A stretch of 64,000 bases of DNA from JANQGG01 sp964642175 (GTDB taxonomy: Bacteria; Bacteroidota; Chlorobiia; Chlorobiales; Chloroherpetonaceae): NCBI GenBank assembly GCA_964642175.1, contig CAZXOK010000004.1, positions 124,001 through 188,000 on the forward strand, written 5' to 3'. Below, in pieces: positions 43,594-51,407 of this stretch; the first letter of the stretch is position 1, and each line of letters begins with the position of its first letter. The translations under genes and the position numbers were made by a program. The notes under the pieces were generated by a model that was given only the letters and a program-made list of their open reading frames with translations, had not been told where the DNA came from and ran no database searches.

Positions 43594-44673
43594 ATGGGAC
43601 AAAATGCACCACATTATCAATTGGAAAAACTTCCACCTTTGAGAGAAAAAGTGGAAACTATTGAAATTCTGAGACAAACAAACAGGTCAACTGCTGCATT
43701 GGGAGAATTAAAGGGGATTGCAAAGACAATTCCTAATCAAGCTATGTTGATTAATGCGATAGTTTTACAAGAAGCAAAAGATAGTTCGGAGATTGAGAAC
43801 ATAATAACAACTGAAGACGAGCTATATAAGGCCTTGACGGTCAATAAAACAAATATCTCTCCTGAGACTAAAGAAGTTGTAAATTACCGGAAAGCAATAT
43901 TTCATGGTTTTGACCTTGCAAAAAAACAAGGATTTTTAAAAGTAAATGACATTGTGAGTGTTCAACAAAAGTTAGTTGATAATACAGCAGGTATTAGAAG
44001 CACTCCAGGGACTGTTTTAAAAAATGACAAAACAGGAGAGGTTGTTTACACACCTCCGCAAGATAAAGCTGAAATACTGGACTTGCTGACCAATTTTATT
44101 AATCATTTTAATATGCAGGATGATTTATCTCCATTGATAAATTTGGCAATCTTGCATTATCAGTTTGAGAGTATTCACCCTTTTTACGATGGTAATGGGA
44201 GAACTGGTCGGATTCTCAATATTCTTTATTTGATACTAAATGAATTGATTGATGTTCCAATTTTATATCTAAGTTCATATATAATTGACAATAAGCCTGA
44301 ATATTATCGACTTTTAAATCAAACTAATCGAACAGGAAAATGGGAAGAATGGATAATGTTTATGCTAAAGGCTGTTGAGAATACGTCAAAAGACACTATT
44401 TCTCAGATTATAAATATTAACGACCAGCTTAATAATACTATAACTAAGGTTCAAGAAAAAGCACCTAAGATTTATAGAAAAGAGCTTGTTGAGTTATTAT
44501 TTGAGCAACCATATTCAAAGATTGAATTTATTGTAAACAGACTTGGCGTTGAAAGAAAAGCAGCCTCCCGATACTTAAAGGAATTAGAAGTTATTGGAGT
44601 ATTAGAATCTCAAAAAGTTGGGCGAGAGACCCTGTATATTAACAAAGAATTGATTGAAATATTGAAACAATAA
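43594..44673 (+). CDS. Fic family AMPylation-type protein
   Basis: A 359-residue Fic protein that would transfer AMP (or another nucleotide group) to a target hydroxyl. The active-site motif HPFYDGNGRTGR begins at His195. An inhibitory helix motif SSEIEN (Ser64 to Glu68-Asn69) lies N-terminal, making it a class II, self-inhibited Fic. The C-terminal 80 residues look like a winged helix (SKIEFIVNRLGVERKAASRYLKEL). It is the only gene of its module, bounded by GTTAGG (43514) and CCTAAC (44684), so it may act as a solitary defence or toxin module. Confidence 0.9.
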   Translation: MGQNAPHYQLEKLPPLREKVETIEILRQTNRSTAALGELKGIAKTIPNQAMLINAIVLQEAKDSSEIENIITTEDELYKALTVNKTNISPETKEVVNYRKAIFHGFDLAKKQGFLKVNDIVSVQQKLVDNTAGIRSTPGTVLKNDKTGEVVYTPPQDKAEILDLLTNFINHFNMQDDLSPLINLAILHYQFESIHPFYDGNGRTGRILNILYLILNELIDVPILYLSSYIIDNKPEYYRLLNQTNRTGKWEEWIMFMLKAVENTSKDTISQIININDQLNNTITKVQEKAPKIYRKELVELLFEQPYSKIEFIVNRLGVERKAASRYLKELEVIGVLESQKVGRETLYINKELIEILKQ

Positions 44674-44674
44674 T

Positions 44675-44817
44675 GCACGAAAGCCTAACAAATGGTCAAA
44701 CTGCATGCGGGGTGATGAATGAAATAGGAAGTTTCGAGCTTTTATTTAACTTTGGTAACGGTTGATACTGAAGTGCTTCGAAATGCCCTACGATTTCATA
44801 CCGCAGGACCGTTGTAC
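44675..44817 (+). repeat. attC-like element 3
   Basis: Starts GCACGAAAGCCTAAC (44675-44689; GCCTAAC fits the integron L-box RYYYAAC) and ends at GTTGTAC (44811-44817). The arms 44706-44739 and 44775-44806 share TGCGG, ATGAAAT, TAGG and TTTCGA in register and can form a long imperfect hairpin. Confidence 0.6.
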
Positions 44818-44872
44818 ACAATGCTCGCTCCGAAACAATGTACTGCATATCTCCGTACAAATAATTGCATTA

Positions 44873-44889
44873 TACGGAATTTTTCCGTA
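44873..44889 (+). promoter_or_regulatory. palindromic operator ahead of the toxin-antitoxin pair
   Basis: TACGGAA-TTT-TTCCGTA (44873-44889), perfect 7-bp arms, lies 24 nt before the antitoxin ATG. A further half-site CCGTA is at 44853-44857. This is the expected binding site for the ribbon-helix-helix antitoxin in autoregulation. Confidence 0.65.
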
Positions 44890-44912
44890 CTTTTAAATTA
44901 AAGATTATAATT

Positions 44913-45197
44913 ATGGGAGCACAAAAACAAGATAAAGCGAGATTTGATACAAGATTGCCTTTAGAACAAAAGCAGTTCTTCGAGAAAGCAGCTATATTAG
45001 GCGGATACAGAAATCTAACTGATTTTGTAATTGTAACTGTTCAAAATAAAGCTAAAGAGATTATTAAGGAAAGAGAACAAATAATTGCCTCACAAAAAGA
45101 CAAAGAAATATTTTTTGATTCTCTGGTTAATCCGCCAAAACCGAATAATGACTTGATTTCAGCAAAAGATGAATACGACAAATTGATTTCTAAATGA
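44913..45197 (+). CDS. TacA/DUF1778-type antitoxin
   Basis: A 94-residue protein from ATG 44913. The upstream TTG at 44865 would place the operator inside the gene and is rejected. RFDTRLPLEQKQFFEKAAILGGYRNLTDFVIVTVQNKA is the DUF1778 ribbon-helix-helix DNA-binding domain, and the C-terminal tail (FDSLVNPPKPNNDLISAKDEYDKLI) is the type that wraps the toxin. It overlaps the toxin gene by ATGA, so the two are translationally coupled. Confidence 0.88.
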   Translation: MGAQKQDKARFDTRLPLEQKQFFEKAAILGGYRNLTDFVIVTVQNKAKEIIKEREQIIASQKDKEIFFDSLVNPPKPNNDLISAKDEYDKLISK

Positions 45198-45697
45198 GTT
45201 ATTTAACTGAACCGCTTGATTCAAAGCACAACAAGGAAAATTTCTCAAGTGGTAAAAATTTGTTAGACAATTATTTCTGGAAACAAGCAAAACAAGATGT
45301 TAAACGAAAACTTTCTGCTTGTTTTGTATTAGTTGATAAAGAGGCTAATAGGATTTCTGGATATTATACGCTTTCAAGCAATAGCATTTCACATAACTTG
45401 ATACCAGATTCGTTTAAAAAGAAGCTGCCAAAATCATATTTATCGATACCTACAATACTTTTGGGAAGATTAGCAATTGATAAAGATTATCAAGGAAAAG
45501 GTATAGGTAAAATATTTTTAATTGATTCCTTAAAAAGATGTTATGATACTTCCAATTCACTAGGTGTTTTTGCTGTTATTGTTGATCCATTGGATAAAGA
45601 AGCGGAAAGATTCTATGATAAATATGGATTTATTAAATTACCTGATAGTGAAAAGATGTTTATCCCAATGAAAACAATAAATGAGCTATTTGAATAA
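45194..45697 (+). CDS. TacT-like GNAT toxin
   Basis: A 167-residue acetyltransferase of the type that acetylates aminoacyl-tRNA and stops translation. LTEPLDSKHNKENFSSGKNLLDNYF is the usual start, SGYYTLSSNSIS the central strand, and LGRLAIDKDYQGKGIG the acetyl-CoA binding site (QGKGIG). RFYDKYGFIKL closes the fold with the expected Tyr. Overlaps the antitoxin by 4 nt. The pair fills its own module, flanked by GTTGTACAC and GTGTACAAC. Confidence 0.9.
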   Translation: MSYLTEPLDSKHNKENFSSGKNLLDNYFWKQAKQDVKRKLSACFVLVDKEANRISGYYTLSSNSISHNLIPDSFKKKLPKSYLSIPTILLGRLAIDKDYQGKGIGKIFLIDSLKRCYDTSNSLGVFAVIVDPLDKEAERFYDKYGFIKLPDSEKMFIPMKTINELFE

Positions 45698-45698
45698 T

Positions 45699-45750
45699 GC
45701 ACTGTGTACAACACGGTATATAAAACATAAGGGGCTCAGCGAGTTTCGCT
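45699..45750 (+). repeat. attC-like element 4, truncated (right end of array)
   Basis: GCACTGTGTACAAC (45699-45712) is the inverse of GTTGTACACAATGC (44811-44824) at 13 of 14 positions. It is followed by GTATATAAAACAT (45716-45728, identical to element 2), CATAAGGG as in element 1, and AGCGAGTTTCGCT. No right arm or closing GTT core is found, so the element is cut at about 45750, where ordinary chromosomal sequence resumes. Confidence 0.6.
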
Positions 45751-45818
45751 AACTTAATGCATTTAATCGTCACCGCCAAATCCTTACCTTAACCCATCCA
45801 AAACCCACGTGTTAAACC

Positions 45819-46350
45819 ATGGTCCAAAGACAGATTGTTCTGTATATCGCCTGCTCGCCGGATGGCTACATCGCCGGACCAAAAGATGATCTCAGCTTTC
45901 TGAACCTGGTTACCCAAACCGGCCAGGATTATGGCTACGAGTCGTTTATCTCGGGTGTAGATACCGTGATAACCGGGCGCAAAACCTACGATTGGGTCAT
46001 CAAGCAGGGCATCCCCTACCCGCATACGGATAAAGAAACCTACATCCTCACCCGTAAGGCAAAACCCCCGCAAGGCACTCTTACATTCTATACCGATAGC
46101 CCAAAAGAGCTGGTTGAAGGATTAAAGCAAAAAGAAGGCAAAACCATATTCTGCGAAGGCGGTTCGGAGATTGTACATCTTCTGTTAAAAGAGGGCCTGA
46201 TAGACAAAATCATCCTTTCAGTGGTGCCAATTTTTAGGCAACGGCGTGCGGTTGTTCAGGAAAGACTTCCCCGCCAGGCAGCTTGAGCTTCTCTCTACCC
46301 GGTCATTTGAGAGCGGGTTGGTGCAGCTGGAATACAATCTGGAAAAATGA
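45819..46350 (+). pseudogene. dihydrofolate reductase family gene with C-terminal frameshift
   Basis: IVLYIACSPDGYIAGPKDDLSFL and DTVITGRKTYDWV are the RibD_C/DHFR family start. The frame runs to VVPIF and then, after a T5 run, reads an unrelated tail to 46286. Another frame continues correctly: LGNGVRLFRKDFPARQLELLSTRSFESGLVQLEYNLEK with a stop at 46350. One extra or two missing T residues explain the break. The intact product would be about 176 residues, an NADPH-dependent reductase of unknown substrate. Confidence 0.85.
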
Positions 46351-46470
46351 TTAATATTAAATCATACAACATTATTTTGGTGAAATCAGTTAAGCGTTGT
46401 TTAATTGCTTAACCGACTGCTCTTCTTTTGATGGTATTGAATATTGGGTATTGACCAATTGAGTTAATGA

Positions 46471-46662
46471 ACAGAATGGTGTAGCTTTGCCAAAACGGCC
46501 AAAAACAACGGCGTGCTGGATTACCTTGGCATGGACTTATCTTATAATCAAAAAAGCGTACCAGACGTAAATTGGGACGCTTACCCCGAAGGTGTAAATA
46601 TCACCCTGCGAAAAACCGCCGATGGTTGGTATATTTTAGCTGAAACACCTTATTCCTCATAA
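46471..46662 (+). pseudogene. short gene remnant
   Basis: An open stretch of 63 codons between stops that reads like protein (LDYLGMDLSYNQKSVPDV, TLRKTADGWYILAETPYSS). It lacks a convincing start; ATG 46531 would give 43 residues. The upstream 46351-46470 holds only an inverted repeat GTTAAGC/GCTTAAC (46389-46413). Probably the tail of a deleted gene; I do not recognise the family. Confidence 0.35.
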
Positions 46663-46680
46663 CTCTAAACCGGTAAAACC

Positions 46681-47058
46681 ATGAGCGATTTAAAGAAAAT
46701 CAATGAGCAGTTGGAAAAACTGGAAAGCTCTCTGAGCCAGATTCAAAAACAAACACCCACGCCGTCCGAAAAAGCTTAGCGCAATAAACACAACTGGCGG
46801 CACTTCGATGGCGCCGACAAACCCGACATAGTAACAGACGACAAACGGGAAAAACTGGTACACTATTACCTGCTTACTATGATCATTTTAGGTTGGGGTG
46901 GAGTGTTTCTTTACGCGCTGTATGCGTTTAACCAGGGCGAAGTGTTTTAACTGGTGCCGGTGGCGGGCGCGTTGCTGTTCGTGTTCGGTATACATGCGCT
47001 CAAGGCTTTTTTTGAACTGTTTTTATCCCTAAAAAATAAACTTACAGGAAAGGAGTAG
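46681..47058 (+). pseudogene. small membrane protein gene with two in-frame stops
   Basis: One continuous frame of 125 codons interrupted by TAG at 46777-46779 and TAA at 46948-46950 and ending at TAG 47056. It starts with a coiled-coil-like MSDLKKINEQLEKLESSLSQ, then a charged linker (HFDGADKPDIVTDDKREKLVH) and two hydrophobic helices (YLLTMIILGWGGVFLYALYAF and VPVAGALLFVFGIHALKAFF). The coding character persists across both stops without a frame change, so this is a recently inactivated gene. Confidence 0.7.
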
Positions 47059-47061
47059 GTT

Positions 47062-47280
47062 GTGGCTGTAAAAGTGGAAGATTTCCCGGTGGGTTCAGAT
47101 ATTTATGTTTATGCCAAGATGTTCGGCCCTGAGCATGCTAAGCAGTTTTTAAAACTGTTTCGCAAAGAAAGTATCTACGTGCCAGGGCGGACCAACCATA
47201 AGATGAAACATCTGCCAACACTTGGCATAGAACCACAAAACATATCAACCAGCAAGGTGCGGAAAAAAACGGCATCGTGA
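47062..47280 (+). CDS. small hypothetical protein
   Basis: A 72-residue open frame starting at GTG 47062, with AAGGAG 7-12 nt upstream. The product (VEDFPVGSDIYVYAKMFGPEHAKQFLKLFRKESIYVPG...) has protein-like composition but is not recognised. Its TGA overlaps the GTG start of the next hydrolase (GTGA), indicating coupling. It directly follows a pseudogene and could itself be a remnant. Confidence 0.45.
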   Translation: MAVKVEDFPVGSDIYVYAKMFGPEHAKQFLKLFRKESIYVPGRTNHKMKHLPTLGIEPQNISTSKVRKKTAS

Positions 47281-47921
47281 GAGTTTATGGCATTGGCGGG
47301 TTGGGTGTGGATGAACGGGCCTTTTGCGAGCTTACCCTGGATTTTGAGCTCACGCCCCTCAACTGGATAGCGGCCAAACCCAATGAAACCATGCAGGACT
47401 ATGCCCAACGGTTTGCTGAATCCATTGATACTAGCGAGCCCTTTGCCATTATTGGCATTTCGTTTGGCGGCATGATGGCCATAGAGCTCAGCAAAATTCT
47501 TGATCCCCACAAAATTGTTCTCATCTCATCGGCGACCAGCAAAAAAGATATCCCGCTGATTTACCGCCTCTTTGGCCGGGCCGGGCTGTTTAATATTACC
47601 CCCAACCTGTTCATGAAACCCACACCATTTCTGGCTCATTGGTTTTTCGGGGTCTGGCAGCCGCGCCATCAAAAAATCCTCAAAGAGATCATCACCGATA
47701 CCGATCATGATTTTCTCAGGTGGGCCTCCAACCAGATTGCCCGTTGGGATAACCGGCATATACCCCGGAACATGCTTCGCCTTCATGGCTCAGCCGACAG
47801 GCTCCTGGGTTACCCCAAAACAGAACGTGTTACCGTAATCCCAAAAGCCGGCCATTGCATGGTGATGACGAGTGCCAAAGAACTCAGCGATATCCTGAAC
47901 CGGGAATTGCGCGGCAGCTAA
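47277..47921 (+). CDS. small alpha/beta hydrolase
   Basis: A 214-residue hydrolase starting at GTG 47277. The fold begins YGIGGLGVDERAF (oxyanion region), the elbow GISFGGMM has Ser62, Asp174 lies in GSADRLLG and His193 in KAGHCMVM. There is no signal peptide. This compact group often acts on unknown esters or thioesters in Bacteroidota. Coupled to the small upstream frame by a 4-nt overlap. Confidence 0.78.
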   Translation: MRVYGIGGLGVDERAFCELTLDFELTPLNWIAAKPNETMQDYAQRFAESIDTSEPFAIIGISFGGMMAIELSKILDPHKIVLISSATSKKDIPLIYRLFGRAGLFNITPNLFMKPTPFLAHWFFGVWQPRHQKILKEIITDTDHDFLRWASNQIARWDNRHIPRNMLRLHGSADRLLGYPKTERVTVIPKAGHCMVMTSAKELSDILNRELRGS

Positions 47922-48048
47922 AACGCCGGTAAGGCCTTTGTGAGCAGGCCTGTGGCCAGATCAGCCTTGTGATCTCCTTTTCAAAACCAGCAGACAACTC
48001 AGAGCTATCCGATCTCATCTCATTCGATGCTGTGCTTCCACTCCGGGT

Positions 48049-48114
48049 CTAACACCATGCTAACAATAAGTTAATACGAATTTAACCTTATAGTAACACG
48101 TTTCTAAGTGCCAA
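48049..48114 (+). promoter_or_regulatory. six 11-bp direct repeats resembling a PHO-box array
   Basis: TAA cores recur exactly every 11 bp, beginning at 48049, 48060, 48071, 48082, 48093 and 48104: CTAACACCATG, CTAACAATAAG, TTAATACGAAT, TTAACCTTATA, GTAACACGTTT, CTAAGTGCCAA. Eleven-base direct repeats are the binding pattern of PhoB-type response regulators. The array ends 10 nt before a -35-like box upstream of the TonB-dependent receptor. Apart from this and the promoter, the 47922-48301 gap shows nothing else. Confidence 0.6.
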
Positions 48115-48123
48115 TTTTTATAC

Positions 48124-48152
48124 TTGACGCAAGAATTCATGTTGAATTTAGT
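48124..48152 (+). promoter_or_regulatory. putative promoter of the TonB-dependent receptor
   Basis: TTGACG (48124-48129) and TTTAGT (48147-48152) are 17 nt apart. The -10 is poor, as expected for an activator-dependent promoter, and the 11-bp repeat array lies directly upstream. The leader to the ATG at 48302 would be about 140 nt. Confidence 0.4.
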
Positions 48153-48301
48153 GCATGAAACACATGCTTAAATTCAAATAACAGATCCTTAATGAGACAC
48201 AATCCGTTAATCCTTCCGCTCTGCGTTTTATTTTTTGAGCCTCTCAAAGAGTTCAGTTCCTTTTCGTTTTTCGCTCAATTTTATCAACTAAAAACCTAAC
48301 C

Positions 48302-51076
48302 ATGAAACAAAAGAATAGTCTATTTAAGGTTTTTTTCATTTGCCTTATAGGTTTGGCAAGTTTGGGATCGTTGCTCCCGAACAAAGCCTATGCACAAACC
48401 GGTGCTACCATTACCGGTCGAATTAGTGATGATCTAGACGGGCTTCTGCTTCCCGGTGTTTCTGTAAAAGTTAAAGGAACACAAAAAGGCGCTGTAACCG
48501 GCCAGGATGGTCGTTACCGTATTGAAAACGTGACCGGCGAAAATGTTGTGATCAAAGCCACATACATCGGTTACCAGGATGCCGAGTTCCCGGTTGAAAT
48601 ATCTGCCGGTGGCGTGGTTACCTTAAACATGAAACTGAAACCCGGTGTGGTTTATACTGATGAAGTTGTGGTGATTGGCGAACGCTTGAGAGGTCAGGCC
48701 AAAGCCTTGAACCAGCAGAAAAACAGCATCAATGTAACCAATGTGGTGGCCGCTGACCAGGTTGGTAAATTCCCGGATGCCAACATCGGTGATGCGTTGA
48801 AACGTATCCCGGGTATCACGGTTTTTAACGACCAGGGTGAAGCGCGTTTTGGCCACATACGCGGCACAGAACCTCGTTTTAACTCCGTTACCATCAACGG
48901 CGAGCGTATCCCTTCTGCTGAAGCTGAAAACAGAACCATCCAGTTGGATTTGATCCCTTCCGACATGATCCAGACCATTGAAGTTAATAAAGCCCTCACT
49001 CCGGACATGGATGGCGATGCGATCGGCGGATCAATTAACCTGGTAACGAAAATGCCATCTGAAGAAAGAATTTCAATTTCTACCGGTGGTGGCTACAACT
49101 TCCTTGAAGAAACCGGCGGCCCTCGCTACCAGTTGGGCGCCACATACGGCAACCGCGTTTTTGAAGATAAACTTGGCGTGTTGTTCAGTTTCTCTTACGA
49201 AAACAACGATTTTGGTTCAGACAACATCGAAGCCGAATGGGATGCCGGTGATGATGGCATCGAGGGCATCAAAGAATTCCAGGAAAGAACCTACGATGTT
49301 CAGCGTATCCGCAGAAGCTTCTCAGGTGCGCTCGACTACCAGTTAAACGCCAATAACATCTTAAAATTCAATGGTATTTATAACTGGAGAGACGATTTTG
49401 AAAACCGTTTCAGAACCGAGTACAAAGATCTTGACGAAGCTCAGGCCGAAATTGAACGCCAGACCAAAGCCGGCAACGAAGAAAATGCCCGTCTGGAAGA
49501 TCAGAGAATGATGTCGTTTGCCCTGAGCGGTGAGCACAGCTTTGGTAAGCTTGATATGGACTGGCAGGCCACTTACGCCAAAGCCTCTGAAGACCGTCCC
49601 GGCGAGCGTTATCTTACATTAAAAGCCGAAGGTCAGGATTTCAGTGCTGATATCAGCAATCCGGAAAAGCCATTTGTAACACTCAGCGATCCGGCCGTTT
49701 CTGGTGGTTTGTCTAACGATGCGGTATGGAATATTGATGAACTCACCGAAGAAAATCAATTCACCGAAGATATTGATATGAACTTCAGCCTGAATTTAAA
49801 CTATGAGTTCAGCAATGCGCTCACTGTTAAATTTGGTGGTCGATACAGAGATAAAGACAAAAAGCGCGACAACGACTTTTTTGAGTATGAATCAAATAAT
49901 GAAGTTCAGTTCCGCCAGGATATCTTTGCCAACCTGGAAGATCAATCAAAAGACAACTTCCTGCCGGGCAGCAAATACAAAGCCGGCACGTTTGTATCCA
50001 ACGAATTCTTAGGCAGCCTGGATCTGAACAACTCTAACCTTTACTCAAAAGAACTGATCAATGAAGAGTTGGCCGGTAACTTTGATGCTACTGAGCAGAT
50101 CATTGCCGGTTACGCCATGGCCACTTACGATCTCTCACCGCAAACCTCAATTCTTGGTGGTCTGCGTTTTGAAACCACCAGCAACGAGTACAATGCGTTT
50201 GAGTACAACGAAGATACCGACGATCTGACAGCCGTTAAAGGTAAATCTACCGATTACACCAATGTTCTGCCTTATCTTCATGTTCGTCAGCAGTTAGATG
50301 ATTTCACCAATGTGAAAGTGGCTTTCACACAGTCACTGGCCCGTCCGAACTACTTCGACCTGGCGCCTTATCGTGAAATTGTTCCAGATGATAACGAACT
50401 CAAAATTGGTAATCCCGATCTTGAGCCAACCCTTTCTACCAACATTGATGTTATGGCCGAACGCTACCTGAGCGGCGTGGGTATTCTTTCAGCCGGATTC
50501 TTCTACAAATCCATCTCCGATTTTATTATCACTCAAAAACAAACTGTTGATGTGGGTGGTGACGACTATGATCAGTTCCAGCCGATCAACGCCGGTGATG
50601 GCACCTTGTGGGGTCTTGAAGCAGCTGTGCAGTACCAGGTACCGGCTGTTAAAGGACTTGGGTTGTATCTGAACTACACCTACACCAATTCCAGCATTGA
50701 TAACTTTAAAATTGAAGGCCGCGAAGACGATAACGATCTGCCTCTGCCAGGTAGCGCGGAGCATACTTTAAATGCGTCTATCTCTTATGAGATTGCTCAG
50801 TTCTATGTTCGTCTTTCAGGTAACTACCATAGCGACTTTATCGACTCCGAAGAAGGATCTATCGGGGAAAACAAATTTGAAGACCGCTACCAGGATCAGG
50901 CTTTCCATCTTGACCTGAACGGTGGGTACGATTTGAACGAGATGGTACGCTTCTACTTTGAGTTCAACAACCTGACCAATGAAGCGTTCCGTTTCTACCA
51001 GGGTGAGTCCAAATACCTTGCCCAGGAAGAATGGTACGACAGAAAATTCACCATCGGTGTGAAAGCTGATTTCTAA
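48302..51076 (+). CDS. TonB-dependent outer-membrane receptor
   Basis: A 924-residue receptor with signal peptide (FKVFFICLIGLASLGSLLPNKAYAQ), an N-terminal CarboxypepD_reg-like beta domain (about 35-115: ATITGRISDDLDGLLLPGVSVKVKGT), and a plug domain (VGKFPDANIGDALKRIPGITV... INLVTK). The 22-stranded barrel follows, ending in the terminal aromatic residue of FTIGVKADF. The plug resembles the TonB-Xanth-Caul group, which takes up carbohydrates or other solutes. No SusD partner follows, so it is not a SusCD pair. The upstream 11-bp repeats suggest phosphate-responsive control, so a phosphorus-containing substrate is possible. Confidence 0.93.
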   Translation: MKQKNSLFKVFFICLIGLASLGSLLPNKAYAQTGATITGRISDDLDGLLLPGVSVKVKGTQKGAVTGQDGRYRIENVTGENVVIKATYIGYQDAEFPVEISAGGVVTLNMKLKPGVVYTDEVVVIGERLRGQAKALNQQKNSINVTNVVAADQVGKFPDANIGDALKRIPGITVFNDQGEARFGHIRGTEPRFNSVTINGERIPSAEAENRTIQLDLIPSDMIQTIEVNKALTPDMDGDAIGGSINLVTKMPSEERISISTGGGYNFLEETGGPRYQLGATYGNRVFEDKLGVLFSFSYENNDFGSDNIEAEWDAGDDGIEGIKEFQERTYDVQRIRRSFSGALDYQLNANNILKFNGIYNWRDDFENRFRTEYKDLDEAQAEIERQTKAGNEENARLEDQRMMSFALSGEHSFGKLDMDWQATYAKASEDRPGERYLTLKAEGQDFSADISNPEKPFVTLSDPAVSGGLSNDAVWNIDELTEENQFTEDIDMNFSLNLNYEFSNALTVKFGGRYRDKDKKRDNDFFEYESNNEVQFRQDIFANLEDQSKDNFLPGSKYKAGTFVSNEFLGSLDLNNSNLYSKELINEELAGNFDATEQIIAGYAMATYDLSPQTSILGGLRFETTSNEYNAFEYNEDTDDLTAVKGKSTDYTNVLPYLHVRQQLDDFTNVKVAFTQSLARPNYFDLAPYREIVPDDNELKIGNPDLEPTLSTNIDVMAERYLSGVGILSAGFFYKSISDFIITQKQTVDVGGDDYDQFQPINAGDGTLWGLEAAVQYQVPAVKGLGLYLNYTYTNSSIDNFKIEGREDDNDLPLPGSAEHTLNASISYEIAQFYVRLSGNYHSDFIDSEEGSIGENKFEDRYQDQAFHLDLNGGYDLNEMVRFYFEFNNLTNEAFRFYQGESKYLAQEEWYDRKFTIGVKADF

Positions 51077-51099
51077 TCGTCCTGTTCATTGGTATAATG

Positions 51100-51135
51100 A
51101 GGCTGGACTCCGTTGGGGGTCTGGCCTTTTTTTTT
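51100..51135 (+). terminator. terminator of the TonB-dependent receptor
   Basis: AGGCTGGACTCC (from 51100) pairs, with G-T wobbles, with GGGTCTGGCCT (to about 51127), followed by nine T residues. It lies 24 nt after the receptor stop. Confidence 0.75.
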
Positions 51136-51407
51136 CTTTCATTTCCCTTCATCTTTTTGCAATTTGGACTTCCTGAATTTTTACGATGCGACTTGTAGTT
51201 GTCGCTTCTTGTTCAAATTTCAGGTGATCTCTTTAATCCTCTGCTTTCTTTGAGTTGTTTTTTGTTGTATCGGGCATTGGTGCAATCTGTATCGATTTAA
51301 AAAGTGATGATTACCAAACTCAAAATCCTCTAATTAAGAATTAATCTTATTTATTTTTCGTTGCAGGAGTAACAGGACAACTATTTCAACTTCTAATCTT
51401 TAGACTC
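51136..51407 (+). other. katG upstream region with a nested hairpin
   Basis: No gene. CCTGAA (51172-51177) and TTCAGG (51219-51224) enclose GCGAC (51188-51192) and GTCGC (51201-51205), a two-tier foldable segment. Nearer the gene is ATTAA-GAA-TTAAT at about 51333, a short dyad that could bind a peroxide regulator, but it does not clearly match a PerR or OxyR site. Confidence 0.35.

Noticed and set aside
46681..47058. Stop-codon read-through or recoding in the small membrane gene
   Set aside because: Two different stops, no selenocysteine or pyrrolysine context and decayed neighbours make simple gene loss more likely.
32550..48301. CRISPR array
   Set aside because: No series of identical direct repeats of 25-40 nt with regular spacers occurs; the short tandem repeats at 32655-32742 are contiguous without spacers.
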